A stretch of 40,298 nucleotides of DNA from a virus: positions 1 through 40,298 of IMG/VR virus record IMGVR_UViG_3300033148_009356; one strand, given 5' to 3'. Below are positions 15,057 to 22,633 of this stretch, in pieces. Below the pieces are notes generated by a model that made no database searches, was not told the DNA's origin, and was given only the letters and a program-made list of their open reading frames with translations. The first letter of the stretch is position 1, and the number at the start of each line of letters is the position of its first letter. The translations under genes and the position numbers were made by a program.

Positions 15057-15081
15057 CCACATAATTATGTTATTTATGTGG
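15057..15081. repeat. inverted repeat CCACATAA/TTATGTGG
   Basis: CCACATAA at 15057-15064 is the reverse complement of TTATGTGG at 15074-15081, with a nine-base spacer. T-rich DNA with a doubled GGGATTTTTTT follows. It could be an operator, an origin element or a terminator arm. Confidence 0.6.
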
Positions 15082-15225
15082 GTTTATTTTTGGGATTTTT
15101 TTGGGATTTTTTTCATATAAATTCTGTGTTTCTTTTTGCTCTTTCTCTGCTTTCTTTCATTTGACCATAGATTTTTTGAAAAGAGTTCATTTTTTTTCAC
15201 CTCTTATGGATATACTCTTTTGTTC

Positions 15226-15430
15226 TTTATATTTGTTTCGGTTGTTCGGGTTGGGTGCAGGGCGGCAGGGAACAGCCCGCCAGCTAATACACCCTATGCC
15301 TATGGCACTATGGCACTATTATGTAGCCACAATATACATAACAAATATGGGCAACAGGCAACCACACACAAAAAAACCTCTTCCCTCATACAAAAAAAAC
15401 CCCCCCTTGCACAAAAATAATTGAGGGGAG
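15226..15430 (+). ncRNA. candidate small structured RNA (TATA box plus stem-loop)
   Basis: A TATA-like TTTATATTT at 15226-15234 predicts a start near 15255. That is the start of a GC-rich stem: GGGTG (15253-15257) pairs with CACCC (15290-15294), and inside it GGCGG (15261-15265) pairs with CCGCC (15277-15281). A doubled TATGGCAC follows. CCCCTT/GAGGGG near 15405-15428 might end the transcript. The surrounding DNA is AT-rich, so the GC island stands out. No known RNA family is recognised and expression is not shown. Confidence 0.3.
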
Positions 15431-15475
15431 TTGGTAAATAAGGCATTTTTTCATTTCTTTGGATTTTTTTCAACT

Positions 15476-15484
15476 TGTATTACG
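15476..15484. promoter_or_regulatory. TGTATTACG motif (site 2)
   Basis: TGTATTACG followed by a T-run, 30 bases upstream of the matching site that precedes the ribbon-helix-helix gene. It differs from the palindrome by one outer base. The pair could allow cooperative binding. Confidence 0.5.
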
Positions 15485-15502
15485 TTTTTTTTGTTGTGTT
15501 GG

Positions 15503-15533
15503 GTTTAAATATCTGTATTACGTTGTTTATTGT
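15503..15533 (+). promoter_or_regulatory. leaderless promoter with TGTATTACG operator (site 3)
   Basis: GTTTAAATAT at 15502-15511 is a TATA-like box, TGTATTACG lies at 15514-15522, and the ATG of the ribbon-helix-helix gene is at 15534, about 28 bases from the box centre. A start at or beside the ATG is predicted, so the mRNA would be leaderless. The motif sits between box and start, where a bound repressor would block initiation. Confidence 0.6.
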
Positions 15534-15686
15534 ATGGCTAAAAGGACTTTTTCTTTTCGTGCTTCTGATGAGTTGCTTGGAAAGTTTATTGTTGGTTGCG
15601 AGGCGCAGGGGCTGAAGCCTTCTGTTGTTTGTAGGCGCATGGTTGAGGATTGGGTTAAGGAGTTGAGTGTTGATGGTTTTGATTGA
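15534..15686 (+). CDS. ribbon-helix-helix (CopG/Arc-like) DNA-binding protein
   Basis: A 50-residue protein. A short beta strand, KRTFSFRAS, is followed by helix 1 (DELLGKFIVGCEAQG) and helix 2 (KPSVVCRRMVEDWVKEL) with the turn between, the usual RHH pattern and size. It would bind DNA as a dimer of dimers. The ATG at 15534 fits the leaderless promoter just upstream. It is first in the packaging/structural operon, and a palindromic motif lies in its own promoter, so autoregulation is a good inference. Its end overlaps the next gene. Confidence 0.75.
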   Translation: MAKRTFSFRASDELLGKFIVGCEAQGLKPSVVCRRMVEDWVKELSVDGFD

Positions 15687-16167
15687 GAAGATTAGGGATG
15701 GTTCTTTGTTGGAGGAGTTTTTGTTGGATAGGGCTGCTCTTGGGGTTGAGGCTCGTGATTTGGCTGAGCTTGTTTCTGAGCAGCTTGATATTCCTGTTTC
15801 CGCACACGATGTTGATTTGTTTTTGAGTGAGGCTCATGATAGGATTGATGCTCGCAGGGCTGAGTTGAAGCAGGAGATTTTAGAGTCTTCCCCTTCTGTT
15901 TTGCGCAGGCTTGAGGATATTAATTTGAGGATTTTTGACAAGCTTGAGGAAGCAGACTTGGATCAGTTTCCGAAGGTTGTTAATCAGTATCATAAAAATC
16001 TTGAGCTTATTGCTCGTTTGCTTGGTGAGCTTAAGGAATCTCGCGAGGTTTCTTTTCGTGCTTCTTCTTTTCTTGAATCCCTTGAAGGTCTTTTGTTCTT
16101 GGAATCTAAGGGTTTGCTTAAATTGAATGATAGAGAGAAGCTTGAGTTATTATTGCGTGAGGGTTAG
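15673..16167 (+). CDS. terS-like: putative terminase small subunit
   Basis: A 164-residue, almost all-helical acidic protein. Its N-terminal third (IEKIRDGSLLEEFLLDRAA) looks like a DNA-binding segment, the middle is coiled-coil-like (HDRIDARRAELKQEILESS), and the C-terminus is leucine-rich. Family motifs are weak, so the call rests on its place directly before the large subunit. I start at the ATG at 15673, with AAGGAGTTG upstream; a GTG two codons earlier is open too. Small subunits recognise viral DNA and hand it to TerL. Confidence 0.6.
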   Translation: MVLIEKIRDGSLLEEFLLDRAALGVEARDLAELVSEQLDIPVSAHDVDLFLSEAHDRIDARRAELKQEILESSPSVLRRLEDINLRIFDKLEEADLDQFPKVVNQYHKNLELIARLLGELKESREVSFRASSFLESLEGLLFLESKGLLKLNDREKLELLLREG

Positions 16168-16177
16168 GTTGGTTATT

Positions 16178-16294
16178 ATGGTTTTGTCTGAAGGGGATGC
16201 TTCTAAAGGCGGTTCGTTTGCCCATATTGGCTACGACTATCACAAGGGAAATAAGGGAAAACTGAAAGGTTTTTTGAAACCTCGTTTGAAGTAG
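16178..16294 (+). CDS. 38-residue basic miniprotein
   Basis: An ATG eleven bases after the small-terminase stop opens a 39-codon frame ending TAG at 16294. The product starts MVLSEGDASKGGSFAHIGYD and ends in a Lys/Arg-rich tail (FLKPRLK). It fills the gap between the two terminase genes exactly, and codon use matches theirs. There is no recognised family. It may be a packaging accessory or simply a spurious frame. Confidence 0.45.
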   Translation: MVLSEGDASKGGSFAHIGYDYHKGNKGKLKGFLKPRLK

Positions 16295-16301
16295 TTTTAA
16301 A

Positions 16302-17723
16302 ATGGTTTTTTCTATGTCTGGAGAAGAATCTAAAGGTGCAACTGTTAGTTTTTCTGGTCTTAATCACCGCTTGCTTGAATCTTCTTTTGAATTTTTTTCT
16401 TCTTCTCTTCTTAATAATTTTGTCGCTGATTTCCACAGGGAAATAATTTCTTTGGTTTCTCCACAGGCGGAGAATAATCGCTTGTGTTTTGTTGCTCCTC
16501 GTGGGCATGGAAAGTCTGAGCTTCTTGGTGTTGGTTTTCCTTTGTGGCGGGCTTTTCATTCTAAAACCCCTTTGAATATTTTGATAGTTTCAGCAACTGA
16601 GAAGCAGGCTGTTCATTTGCTTGACAGGGTAAAGTTTTATGTTGAGTCTGTTCCTCTGTTGCGTGATGTTCTTCGCCCTAATAATGTCCACCAAACTAAG
16701 TGGGGCGGGACAGAGATTCGTTTCAAGAACGGGTGTCGGGTGGCGGCTTACGCTTTGGGACCTTCTATCAGGCACGAGCATCCTGACCTGATTGTTTGTG
16801 ATGATATTTTGCGTGATGAAATTGGTTCTAATGCTTCTACTAAAAATATTTTTTATGAGGTTGTTGTCCCTGCTGCTGATGCTGCGCAGCTTGTTGTGAT
16901 TGGAACTCCCCAATCTTTCATTGACTTGTTGTCTGAATTAAAAGGGAATGATTCTTGGGTTTCAAGGACTTGGCGGGCTGTTGAAGTTGATGAAGCCACT
17001 GGGAAGCGCACTGCTTTGTTTCCGGAACTTTTGCCTTTGGAAAAGCTTGATGAAATCAAGGCTTCTATTCCTTCTGTTTCTTGGTCTAAGGAATATTTAT
17101 GCGAACCTATTTCAAGCGGTTCTTCTTTATTCCCCTGGGCTTTGATTGAGAAAAGTATTGATAAGTCTTTAACAAACATGGAAGAGGGGAAGAAATCAAA
17201 AGATTATTTTCTTGGGGTTGATGTTGCTTTATCTGATGCTGATTCTGCTGACAGGACTGTGTTTGTTGTTGGAGAAGAAACCAGCAAGGGCCTTGTTGTT
17301 CGCAAGGTTGAAGTTCGCAAGGGTTGGTCTTCCGACAGGATTTTTCAGCGTTGCCTTGACCTTCATTCCAAGTTTGTTTTTAAGCGTGCTCTTGTTGAGC
17401 AGGTTGGTTTGTCTTATGACCTTGCGAATGAGTTGATGAAGCATCCACTAACTCGCAGTTCTTTTGAGGGATTTAAAACTTCACGCACTTCTAAAGAGAA
17501 TATTCTTGGTGGGTTGGAAATTGTTTTTAGAAATGGTGCCTTGTCTATTCCTAAGCACGATATTTTGATTGAAGAACTATTATCTTTTGGTGTTAAAGAA
17601 CATTCTACAGGCAAGCAGACTTTTGAGGCTTTGGGTGCACACGATGACACTGTTAGTGCCCTTGCGTTGATGGTTGAAGCTTCTAAAGGCCAAAGAGGGA
17701 CTGTTTCCCTTATTACTGTATAA
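16302..17723 (+). CDS. terL: terminase large subunit
   Basis: A 473-residue packaging motor. The ATPase domain has the Walker A-like APRGHGKS at 65-72, Walker B LIVCDD at 163-168 and the coupling motif GTPQS at 201-205. The RNase H-like nuclease domain has the first catalytic Asp in LGVDVALSDAD (D307), an acidic VEQVG at 365-369 and AHDDTVSAL at 446-454. Both halves are intact, so it should cut concatemers and pump DNA into proheads. The ATG at 16302 is eight bases after the small gene; another Met follows four codons in. A CGTATTACG site lies just after its stop. Confidence 0.95.
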   Translation: MVFSMSGEESKGATVSFSGLNHRLLESSFEFFSSSLLNNFVADFHREIISLVSPQAENNRLCFVAPRGHGKSELLGVGFPLWRAFHSKTPLNILIVSATEKQAVHLLDRVKFYVESVPLLRDVLRPNNVHQTKWGGTEIRFKNGCRVAAYALGPSIRHEHPDLIVCDDILRDEIGSNASTKNIFYEVVVPAADAAQLVVIGTPQSFIDLLSELKGNDSWVSRTWRAVEVDEATGKRTALFPELLPLEKLDEIKASIPSVSWSKEYLCEPISSGSSLFPWALIEKSIDKSLTNMEEGKKSKDYFLGVDVALSDADSADRTVFVVGEETSKGLVVRKVEVRKGWSSDRIFQRCLDLHSKFVFKRALVEQVGLSYDLANELMKHPLTRSSFEGFKTSRTSKENILGGLEIVFRNGALSIPKHDILIEELLSFGVKEHSTGKQTFEALGAHDDTVSALALMVEASKGQRGTVSLITV

Positions 17724-17727
17724 CAAT

Positions 17728-17736
17728 CGTATTACG
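17728..17736. promoter_or_regulatory. CGTATTACG palindrome (site 4)
   Basis: An exact CGTATTACG five bases after the terminase stop and about 60 bases before the portal start. It is followed by CTATATTTTTTGCG, similar to the TTTTTGCG after site 1. Confidence 0.6.
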
Positions 17737-17764
17737 CTATATTTTTTGCGTTTCAGAGGGGTGG

Positions 17765-17797
17765 TTTTTTATATGAGTTCCTTATGTATATTTACGC
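17765..17797 (+). promoter_or_regulatory. leaderless promoter of the portal gene
   Basis: TTTTTTATAT at 17765-17774 is a TATA-like box about 28 bases before the ATG at 17798. The bases just before the ATG read TTATGTATATTTACG (17782-17796). The same 15 bases precede the prohead protease start at the same distance from a TATA box. No Shine-Dalgarno is present, so a leaderless mRNA is expected. Confidence 0.65.
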
Positions 17798-19396
17798 ATG
17801 GCTATTGACTCTTCTCCTAAAAAAACAAGCGTTGGACTGCATTTAGTTGAAGGCGGTGCAAGCGAGTTTGGAGCCTTTGGAAACATTCATAATAGTTCTC
17901 GTGGGAAGGCTTTGGATTATGAAGATATGTATAATTTTTTAAAGATGTCTCCTGAGGTTATGGGAATTACTCAAGCTGTTTGTGATGATTTAATGGGTGG
18001 TGGGCCTGTTGAATGGACTGGATCTGATTCTGCTGTGAAGGCTGCAAAGGAATGGTCAAAGCGCAATCACTTCAAGAAAAGATTGTACTCTGGGTTGCAG
18101 GATTATGTGCTTACTGGAGATGGTTATCTTGGCACCACTGTTTTAACTCAGAAAAAGTTTCTTCAAATTTTTGACGGGCTTCGGAAAGCTTATGGTTTAA
18201 CGAGTCCGAACAGGTTGTTTCACAAAATTCGCTCACGAGACAATTCTTTTCTTTATCCCCGAGAACTGTTTGTATTGAAGACAACCACGATTACTATTGA
18301 TTATGACAAGCACGGGAGGATTAAATGGTTTGTTCAAAAAGTTCCTGGAATTTCTCAACCTGTAAAGTTTTCTCCCGATGAAGTTATTCACTTGTCTTTG
18401 AATAATTTGGGACATGATGTTTATGGAAACTCTCCTTTTTGGAGTTGTTTGAATGAGATGGCTTCTTTGTGGTATGCAAAGGATTATGCCGGAATGTTTT
18501 TTCAAAACGATGGGACGCCGGATAAGATTTATAAGTTTCCTGATGAGAACCCGAAGTCTGCTAATGTTAAAAAGTTTGTTCGTCAGTTGAAGGAATTTAA
18601 AAAGGCTAAGAAAAAGCATTCTTCAATGGTGATTACTGGAAATGTGGGAATTGAATCATTGAATGATTTTAATAAGGACTTGGAATTTCCAAGTCTTATT
18701 TCTGTTTTTACTGAGAGGCTTATGATGGCTTGGAACATGCCCCCTACTCGCTTGGCTTCTCTTTCAGGGAACTATCGTTCTGCGCTGGAAGCTACGGATG
18801 GGTATTATAAGAAAATCAACAGGATACAGTCGGAATTAGAGGAAACTTTAAACAATGAGTTGTGGTGGAGATTTGGAAATGTTGAAATGCGCTTTCCAAG
18901 AGTTTATAAAAGAGATGAATCAAGAGAAGCAGATATTGTTTCCCGTCTTGTCGGCAGGCCTGTTTGGACAGGCAATGAAGGCAGAGAATATCTTGGAGGT
19001 AAGCCCATTAAGGATCCGTCAATGGATGTTGTTGCTGAGAAAGCAAGCAAGGCTCTTGGTCGTTCACAAGAAGACAAGTTGCCTGAAGAAACAGGAAACC
19101 AGTTTATGTCATCTGCTGAAAAAAAGATGTTTTCAAAAGATGGAAGTTTGCTTGTAAATAATTTTGACCAGTTTATTGCAATAGTTGAACAGACAGACAT
19201 TCCATTTAATAGGGCAAAAGTTTTTGTTGATGAGCTTGAGGATTCTTTTGTGTTTTATTTTTCTGATGATATTTGGGCTTATCGTTGCGAATTAAAGAAA
19301 AGAGATAAATCTTTATATTCTGTAAATGATGAGGATTTTTACCAAAAGTTTTTGTCTGGAGCCATTAAGGTAAAGGGTAATTTTGGTGGGAGGTGA
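17798..19396 (+). CDS. portal protein
   Basis: A 532-residue portal. Motifs include MYNFLKMSPEVMGITQAVCD near 45-64 (in two parts), the stem-region HLSLNNLGHDVYGNSPFWS near 200-218, ARD-like YAKDYAGMFFQNDGTPDK and MMAWNMPPTRLASLSG near 310-325, all usual for SPP1/PBSX-type portals. Portals form the dodecameric ring at one capsid vertex that DNA passes through. It follows terL, and the length is normal. The C-terminal part (about 440-532) has a beta-rich segment that could bind scaffold or connector. Transcribed from its own leaderless promoter. Confidence 0.92.
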   Translation: MAIDSSPKKTSVGLHLVEGGASEFGAFGNIHNSSRGKALDYEDMYNFLKMSPEVMGITQAVCDDLMGGGPVEWTGSDSAVKAAKEWSKRNHFKKRLYSGLQDYVLTGDGYLGTTVLTQKKFLQIFDGLRKAYGLTSPNRLFHKIRSRDNSFLYPRELFVLKTTTITIDYDKHGRIKWFVQKVPGISQPVKFSPDEVIHLSLNNLGHDVYGNSPFWSCLNEMASLWYAKDYAGMFFQNDGTPDKIYKFPDENPKSANVKKFVRQLKEFKKAKKKHSSMVITGNVGIESLNDFNKDLEFPSLISVFTERLMMAWNMPPTRLASLSGNYRSALEATDGYYKKINRIQSELEETLNNELWWRFGNVEMRFPRVYKRDESREADIVSRLVGRPVWTGNEGREYLGGKPIKDPSMDVVAEKASKALGRSQEDKLPEETGNQFMSSAEKKMFSKDGSLLVNNFDQFIAIVEQTDIPFNRAKVFVDELEDSFVFYFSDDIWAYRCELKKRDKSLYSVNDEDFYQKFLSGAIKVKGNFGGR

Positions 19397-19399
19397 TTT

Positions 19400-19549
19400 A
19401 TGAGTGCGCCTGATTCTCGAGAGCATGAGATTGATTCTAAAACGAAGCGTGTTCGCTTGTTTGGAGTAACTTCTGCTGGAGAAATTTTGCCTGTTAAGGT
19501 TGTGGATGATGGAAACGGCTACGGAAAGCTTTCTTGCTCTGTGGAGTAG
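19400..19549 (+). CDS. 49-residue N-terminal fibre-like protein or fragment
   Basis: A 49-residue frame with a very good GGGAGGTGA ribosome site before the ATG at 19400. The product reads DSREHEIDSKTKRVRLFGVT then SAGEILPVKVVDDGNG, and resembles the N-terminal segment of phage fibre or decoration proteins that normally continues. It ends at TAG (19547). The next frame encodes SDLDDRYVNVSGDTMSGDL, the usual fibre continuation, from about 19564. So it may be the broken 5' part of the fibre gene rather than a separate gene. Confidence 0.5.
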   Translation: MSAPDSREHEIDSKTKRVRLFGVTSAGEILPVKVVDDGNGYGKLSCSVE

Positions 19550-19611
19550 TTTTGCCCGATTAAGTCGTTTTCGATTCAAGTTCCATTTATTCTGATTTAG
19601 ATGATAGGTAT

Positions 19612-20655
19612 GTGAATGTGTCTGGCGACACAATGTCTGGTGACTTAAACATAGATGCTGATTTAGATGTTTCAGGTCACATGGCTCTTGGAGCTGATGC
19701 TTCTGTTGATTCAGACCTTGTGCTAAACATAGTTGAAAACCTTTCTTTCGTGAATAAGACCAATACTTTGATGGGGTTTAAATCAACTTGGACTCCTTCT
19801 GAGCTTCTTTCGGAAACTTCTCACTTTTTTGGTTTGAGCGTAGAGGGATATTATGATGATGCTGGAGCAGGATATGACCATGGTGCTGGGCGTGCAGGAA
19901 TATTATATCCTTTTCGGTCTGATGCAGTAATTACTGGAACAACAACAGGAAATTTTTACAGGGAAAGTGCTTACAGAGGCGGGTCCTATAACCGTGGTTC
20001 AGGGAATATTTTTATTGCTGAAGGATTTTACGGCTTGATTGTAAATGATGATAGTGAAGGGAATGATACGGGGGATATTACCAATGCTTATGGTGCAAGA
20101 GTGGAAGCACGTAATGGCAAAGCAACTGGTGTGATTGAAAACTATTATGGGATGTATGTTGGAACTCCGCAGGGAGGAGGCAGTTTTACAAATGTTTATG
20201 GTTTTTATATATCTGATTTAGATGTAACTGGTGTGACTAATAGTTATGGAATTTATTTTGAGGGAACGGGAACAGGTAATGGAATTAGTTGGGCTGGGAA
20301 CACAAACCTTTATCAATCTGAAGCTAATGTTTTGAAGACAGATGACAAGTTTGAGTGTACTAATGCAGATATAGGGGACGGAACAAACTACACAGAAATC
20401 AAATCAGATGGCTCGCTTGTTTTTCATGGAACTGCAAGAACAAAGAAAAGTATTTGGATTCAAGCAGAAAGCTTGAGAGCACCCGGAACAAATGGAGCAA
20501 CATTCACAGACGCAGGAATAACGGGAGCGTGGGAGTTTGCAGATAATGTTACAAGATATGTGGTCTGCAAGTTTCCGCTCAGAACAGACATTGACAGAAC
20601 AGAAGATATTGAACTTGTATTGGGCGTTTTCGTCAGCTACAACAGGAAATTGTAA
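19612..20655 (+). CDS. fibre/decoration-like protein, apparently frame-broken
   Basis: A 347-residue frame from a GTG with weak ribosome site. The fibre motif SDLDDRYVNVSGDTMSGDL begins before this GTG, and the frame is open back to 19564, so the annotated start is probably not the true N-terminus. The body is Gly/Tyr/Asn-rich beta repeats (YGMYVGTPQGG, VYGFYISDLD, SYGIYFEGTG), typical of trimeric fibres. The end (ELVLGVFVSYNRKL) loses similarity to its expected course. The continuation YWAFSSATTGNCKWQIEY lies in the next frame, so a +1 shift near 20612-20625 is inferred. A fibre between portal and protease is an unusual position. Confidence 0.6.
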   Translation: MNVSGDTMSGDLNIDADLDVSGHMALGADASVDSDLVLNIVENLSFVNKTNTLMGFKSTWTPSELLSETSHFFGLSVEGYYDDAGAGYDHGAGRAGILYPFRSDAVITGTTTGNFYRESAYRGGSYNRGSGNIFIAEGFYGLIVNDDSEGNDTGDITNAYGARVEARNGKATGVIENYYGMYVGTPQGGGSFTNVYGFYISDLDVTGVTNSYGIYFEGTGTGNGISWAGNTNLYQSEANVLKTDDKFECTNADIGDGTNYTEIKSDGSLVFHGTARTKKSIWIQAESLRAPGTNGATFTDAGITGAWEFADNVTRYVVCKFPLRTDIDRTEDIELVLGVFVSYNRKL

Positions 20656-20935
20656 ATGGCAAATAGAATATCTGTTGCGGGGCGAAGATGAGGATATGAC
20701 TGCTGTAGCTGAAAGTACTGAAACAGAAACAGTTGCTTCATCTGGAACTGCTAATGGTTTGGTTCTTACAACTTTCACAATACCATCTGAAAACATATCA
20801 GAAACAGACCATTGCGTTTTAATCAGAATTGCAAGAGTTGGAGGAGATGCGGCTGATACTATGAGTGCTTCTGCTTTGCTATCGGGTTTATGTTTTCAGT
20901 TTACTTCTGACAAAATAGGGGGTGTAATGATATGA
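20537..20935 (+). CDS. C-terminal part of the fibre-like protein in another frame
   Basis: The coding signal begins about 20615, where this frame reads NLYWAFSSATTGNCKWQIEY then LLRGEDEDMTAVAEST. The earlier part (20537-20610) is the out-of-frame shadow of the fibre gene. The domain ends LIRIARVGGDAADTMSASA and LLSGLCFQFTSD, like the terminal beta-sandwich of some phage structural proteins. It has no credible start or ribosome site of its own near 20615. So it is best read as the 3' end of the gene at 19612, joined by a one-base shift (error, decay or recoding). Confidence 0.55.
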   Translation: MQIMLQDMWSASFRSEQTLTEQKILNLYWAFSSATTGNCKWQIEYLLRGEDEDMTAVAESTETETVASSGTANGLVLTTFTIPSENISETDHCVLIRIARVGGDAADTMSASALLSGLCFQFTSDKIGGVMI

Positions 20936-21162
20936 TTGTAGAAATAGAATTGCCAAAAGAGTTGGAAAAATATAAAGACGATTTTGTCGCTTACGCAATG
21001 GAAGCGATTGAAATCAAAAAGGCAGAAGATGACACAAAAGTGGATAATAAAGCAGTTAAGAAAGCTGTAAAGGAAAAAGTAGAAGAAGTGAAAATAGACG
21101 GCAAAACATGGGGGAAAATCATGGAAGAGAAAAAAGCAAAAGAATTAGAGGAGATAGAATGA
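20932..21162 (+). CDS. Lys/Glu-rich helical protein, 76 aa
   Basis: A 76-residue charged protein (MIVEIELPKELEKYKDDF at the start), helical and coiled-coil prone, with many Lys-Glu pairs. The ATG overlaps the end of the preceding frame (GATATGA). It lies between structural genes and may be a minor head or scaffold part, but no family is recognised. Confidence 0.6.
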   Translation: MIVEIELPKELEKYKDDFVAYAMEAIEIKKAEDDTKVDNKAVKKAVKEKVEEVKIDGKTWGKIMEEKKAKELEEIE

Positions 21163-21344
21163 ACGAAAAAGAAGAGAAAAGCATAAAGGAAAGAATAAAG
21201 GAACTGGAAAAAGAAACAGAAGTAAAACAACAGACATTGCAACAAGCGCAAAGAGTTCTACAGCAATCTCAAGCTGATTTAATAGGTTTGCAGGGTGCGT
21301 TGTTTGAATTGAAAAAGCTTGTTGGCAAGAAAAAGAAGGCTTAA
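21159..21344 (+). CDS. coiled-coil protein, 61 aa
   Basis: The ATG at 21159 overlaps the stop of the preceding gene (GAATGA), with GAGGAGATAG as ribosome site. A longer frame back to 21108 lies inside the neighbour. The product is one long amphipathic helix rich in Glu, Lys and Gln (QQTLQQAQRVLQQSQADL) with a Lys tail, a typical coiled coil. Possibly a scaffold or chaperone for the head. Confidence 0.6.
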   Translation: MNEKEEKSIKERIKELEKETEVKQQTLQQAQRVLQQSQADLIGLQGALFELKKLVGKKKKA

Positions 21345-21366
21345 CCCCTCTTTTCTTTCAGATGGG

Positions 21367-21397
21367 TTTTTATAGCACTTTATTATGTATATTTACG
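21367..21397 (+). promoter_or_regulatory. leaderless promoter of the prohead protease gene
   Basis: TTTTTATA (21367-21374) is a TATA-like box 27 bases before the ATG at 21398, with TTATGTATATTTACG at 21383-21397 right against the start codon. It is nearly a copy of the portal promoter, and this decides the start: the in-frame ATG at 21362 lies upstream of the box itself. Confidence 0.65.
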
Positions 21398-22633
21398 ATG
21401 CCTAAAGATGAAAATTTTCAAATGTTCGTAGAGTTCACAAAAGTGGATGAAGACAATAAAATGGTTTATGGATACGCTACTACTGATTCTCTTGACTCTC
21501 AAAATGAAGTGATTGAATGGGACGCAACAGCCAATGCTGTTGAAGACTATGCTGATTGGAGAACACTTAAAGAAATGCACAAACCCGAGACTGCAGCAGG
21601 AACTGTTCCAACACTTACGATGGACGAAGTTGGCTTGTTTGCCGGGGCAGAGGTTGTTGACGACAAGGCTTGGGAAAAGGTTCAAAAAGGAGTTTATAAA
21701 GGCTTTTCAATCGGTGGAAGAATCCTTGAAAAAGAAGTGAAGCATGATAGCCTTTTAGGCAAGGATATTGGTTACATCAAAGCCTATGAACTGGATGAAA
21801 TTTCTCTGGTTGACAAGGGCGCCAATCCAGATTCTGATTTTTCTCTTGCAAAAATTGACAGGAGTGCAATTAATTTTGAAGAAGAAATGAAAAAAGCCAA
21901 GATAACTGCAATGGAAAAGAAAAGGAAGCAACTCGGAAAAACAGCAGGCGAGTTTTATGCGGTTCCAAAAGAACCTCCGAGTGATTCCAAGTTACCAATT
22001 TTTGATGCTTCTCACGTTAGAAACGCAATGTCCAGATTCAATCAAACAGACTTCAGTAATGACAAGGAAAAGGCAACAGCCAAACGAAAAATAATTGCGG
22101 CTGCTAAAAAATTTGGCATTAACGTGGATGAGTTTAAAAAGCGCTACGGAGGTGTAGATATGCCGAAACTCAAGAAAGGAGATGAAGAGGAAGAGGTTAA
22201 AGACACCCCTAAGTCAGAAGGCAAGGAAAAAACAGAGGAAAAACCTAAAGAAAAAGAAGAAGCCGATAAATCTCCGGAGGAAGCACTTGCTGAAAAGCTT
22301 GGGGTTTCCGTTGGCGATTTAAACAAGGCTTTAAAGCCTTTGACAAAGGTGGAGGATTCAAGCTCGGACCTTGAAAAGAGAGTAAGTGAACTTCAGGAAA
22401 CTGTTGAAAAGCTTGCTAAAGCAAATGAAGAAATGAAGAAAAAAGAAGAAGTTGAAGAAAGGGTTGCTGAAACCATTTCTAAAGCTTTCAGCGACAAGAG
22501 ACTTGTTGAAAAAATAAAGAAAGAAGACAAGTTTTCAATGGGAGAAGCTTTCTTTGAAGATGAGAACTGGAACCAATTTGGAAAACCAGCCGAAAGAGAA
22601 GGAAAGGCAGATGATAAAGGGGGTGACGAATAA
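21398..22633 (+). CDS. prohead protease with scaffold-like tail (XkdF/HK97 type)
   Basis: A 411-residue protein. The protease core has a likely catalytic His in KEMHKPETAAG (H61), Ser in KGFSIGGRI (S104) and an acidic partner in YELDEISLVDKGANP (130-143), the HK97-type serine protease order. Next comes a small domain, LPIFDASHVRNAMSRFNQT near 205-223, then AAAKKFGINVDEF, a module seen in XkdF-like phage proteins. The C-terminal 150 residues are a charged coiled coil suited to scaffold duty. It would cut capsid and scaffold during maturation. It directly precedes the capsid gene. Confidence 0.85.
   Translation: MPKDENFQMFVEFTKVDEDNKMVYGYATTDSLDSQNEVIEWDATANAVEDYADWRTLKEMHKPETAAGTVPTLTMDEVGLFAGAEVVDDKAWEKVQKGVYKGFSIGGRILEKEVKHDSLLGKDIGYIKAYELDEISLVDKGANPDSDFSLAKIDRSAINFEEEMKKAKITAMEKKRKQLGKTAGEFYAVPKEPPSDSKLPIFDASHVRNAMSRFNQTDFSNDKEKATAKRKIIAAAKKFGINVDEFKKRYGGVDMPKLKKGDEEEEVKDTPKSEGKEKTEEKPKEKEEADKSPEEALAEKLGVSVGDLNKALKPLTKVEDSSSDLEKRVSELQETVEKLAKANEEMKKKEEVEERVAETISKAFSDKRLVEKIKKEDKFSMGEAFFEDENWNQFGKPAEREGKADDKGGDE

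Larger units (their letters stand above)
14709..15533. other. 825-base divergent non-coding region, candidate control or origin region
   Basis: No convincing gene lies here; frames that stay open (15101-15424 and others) have low-complexity products. The region holds the minus-operon TATA box and three copies of TGTATTACG/CGTATTACG (14919, 15476, 15514). It also has A-runs near 14948, an inverted repeat at 15057-15081, a doubled GGGATTTTTTT at 15092-15112, and a GC-rich hairpin at 15253-15294 preceded by a TATA box. Divergent transcription, AT-richness and inverted repeats would suit a replication origin, but no iteron set was proved. Confidence 0.6.

Noticed and set aside
15101-15424. Overlapping plus-strand frames (107 and 94 codons)
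   Set aside because: They are Phe-rich at one end and low-complexity at the other, in two competing frames, across T-runs and hairpins; no ribosome site.
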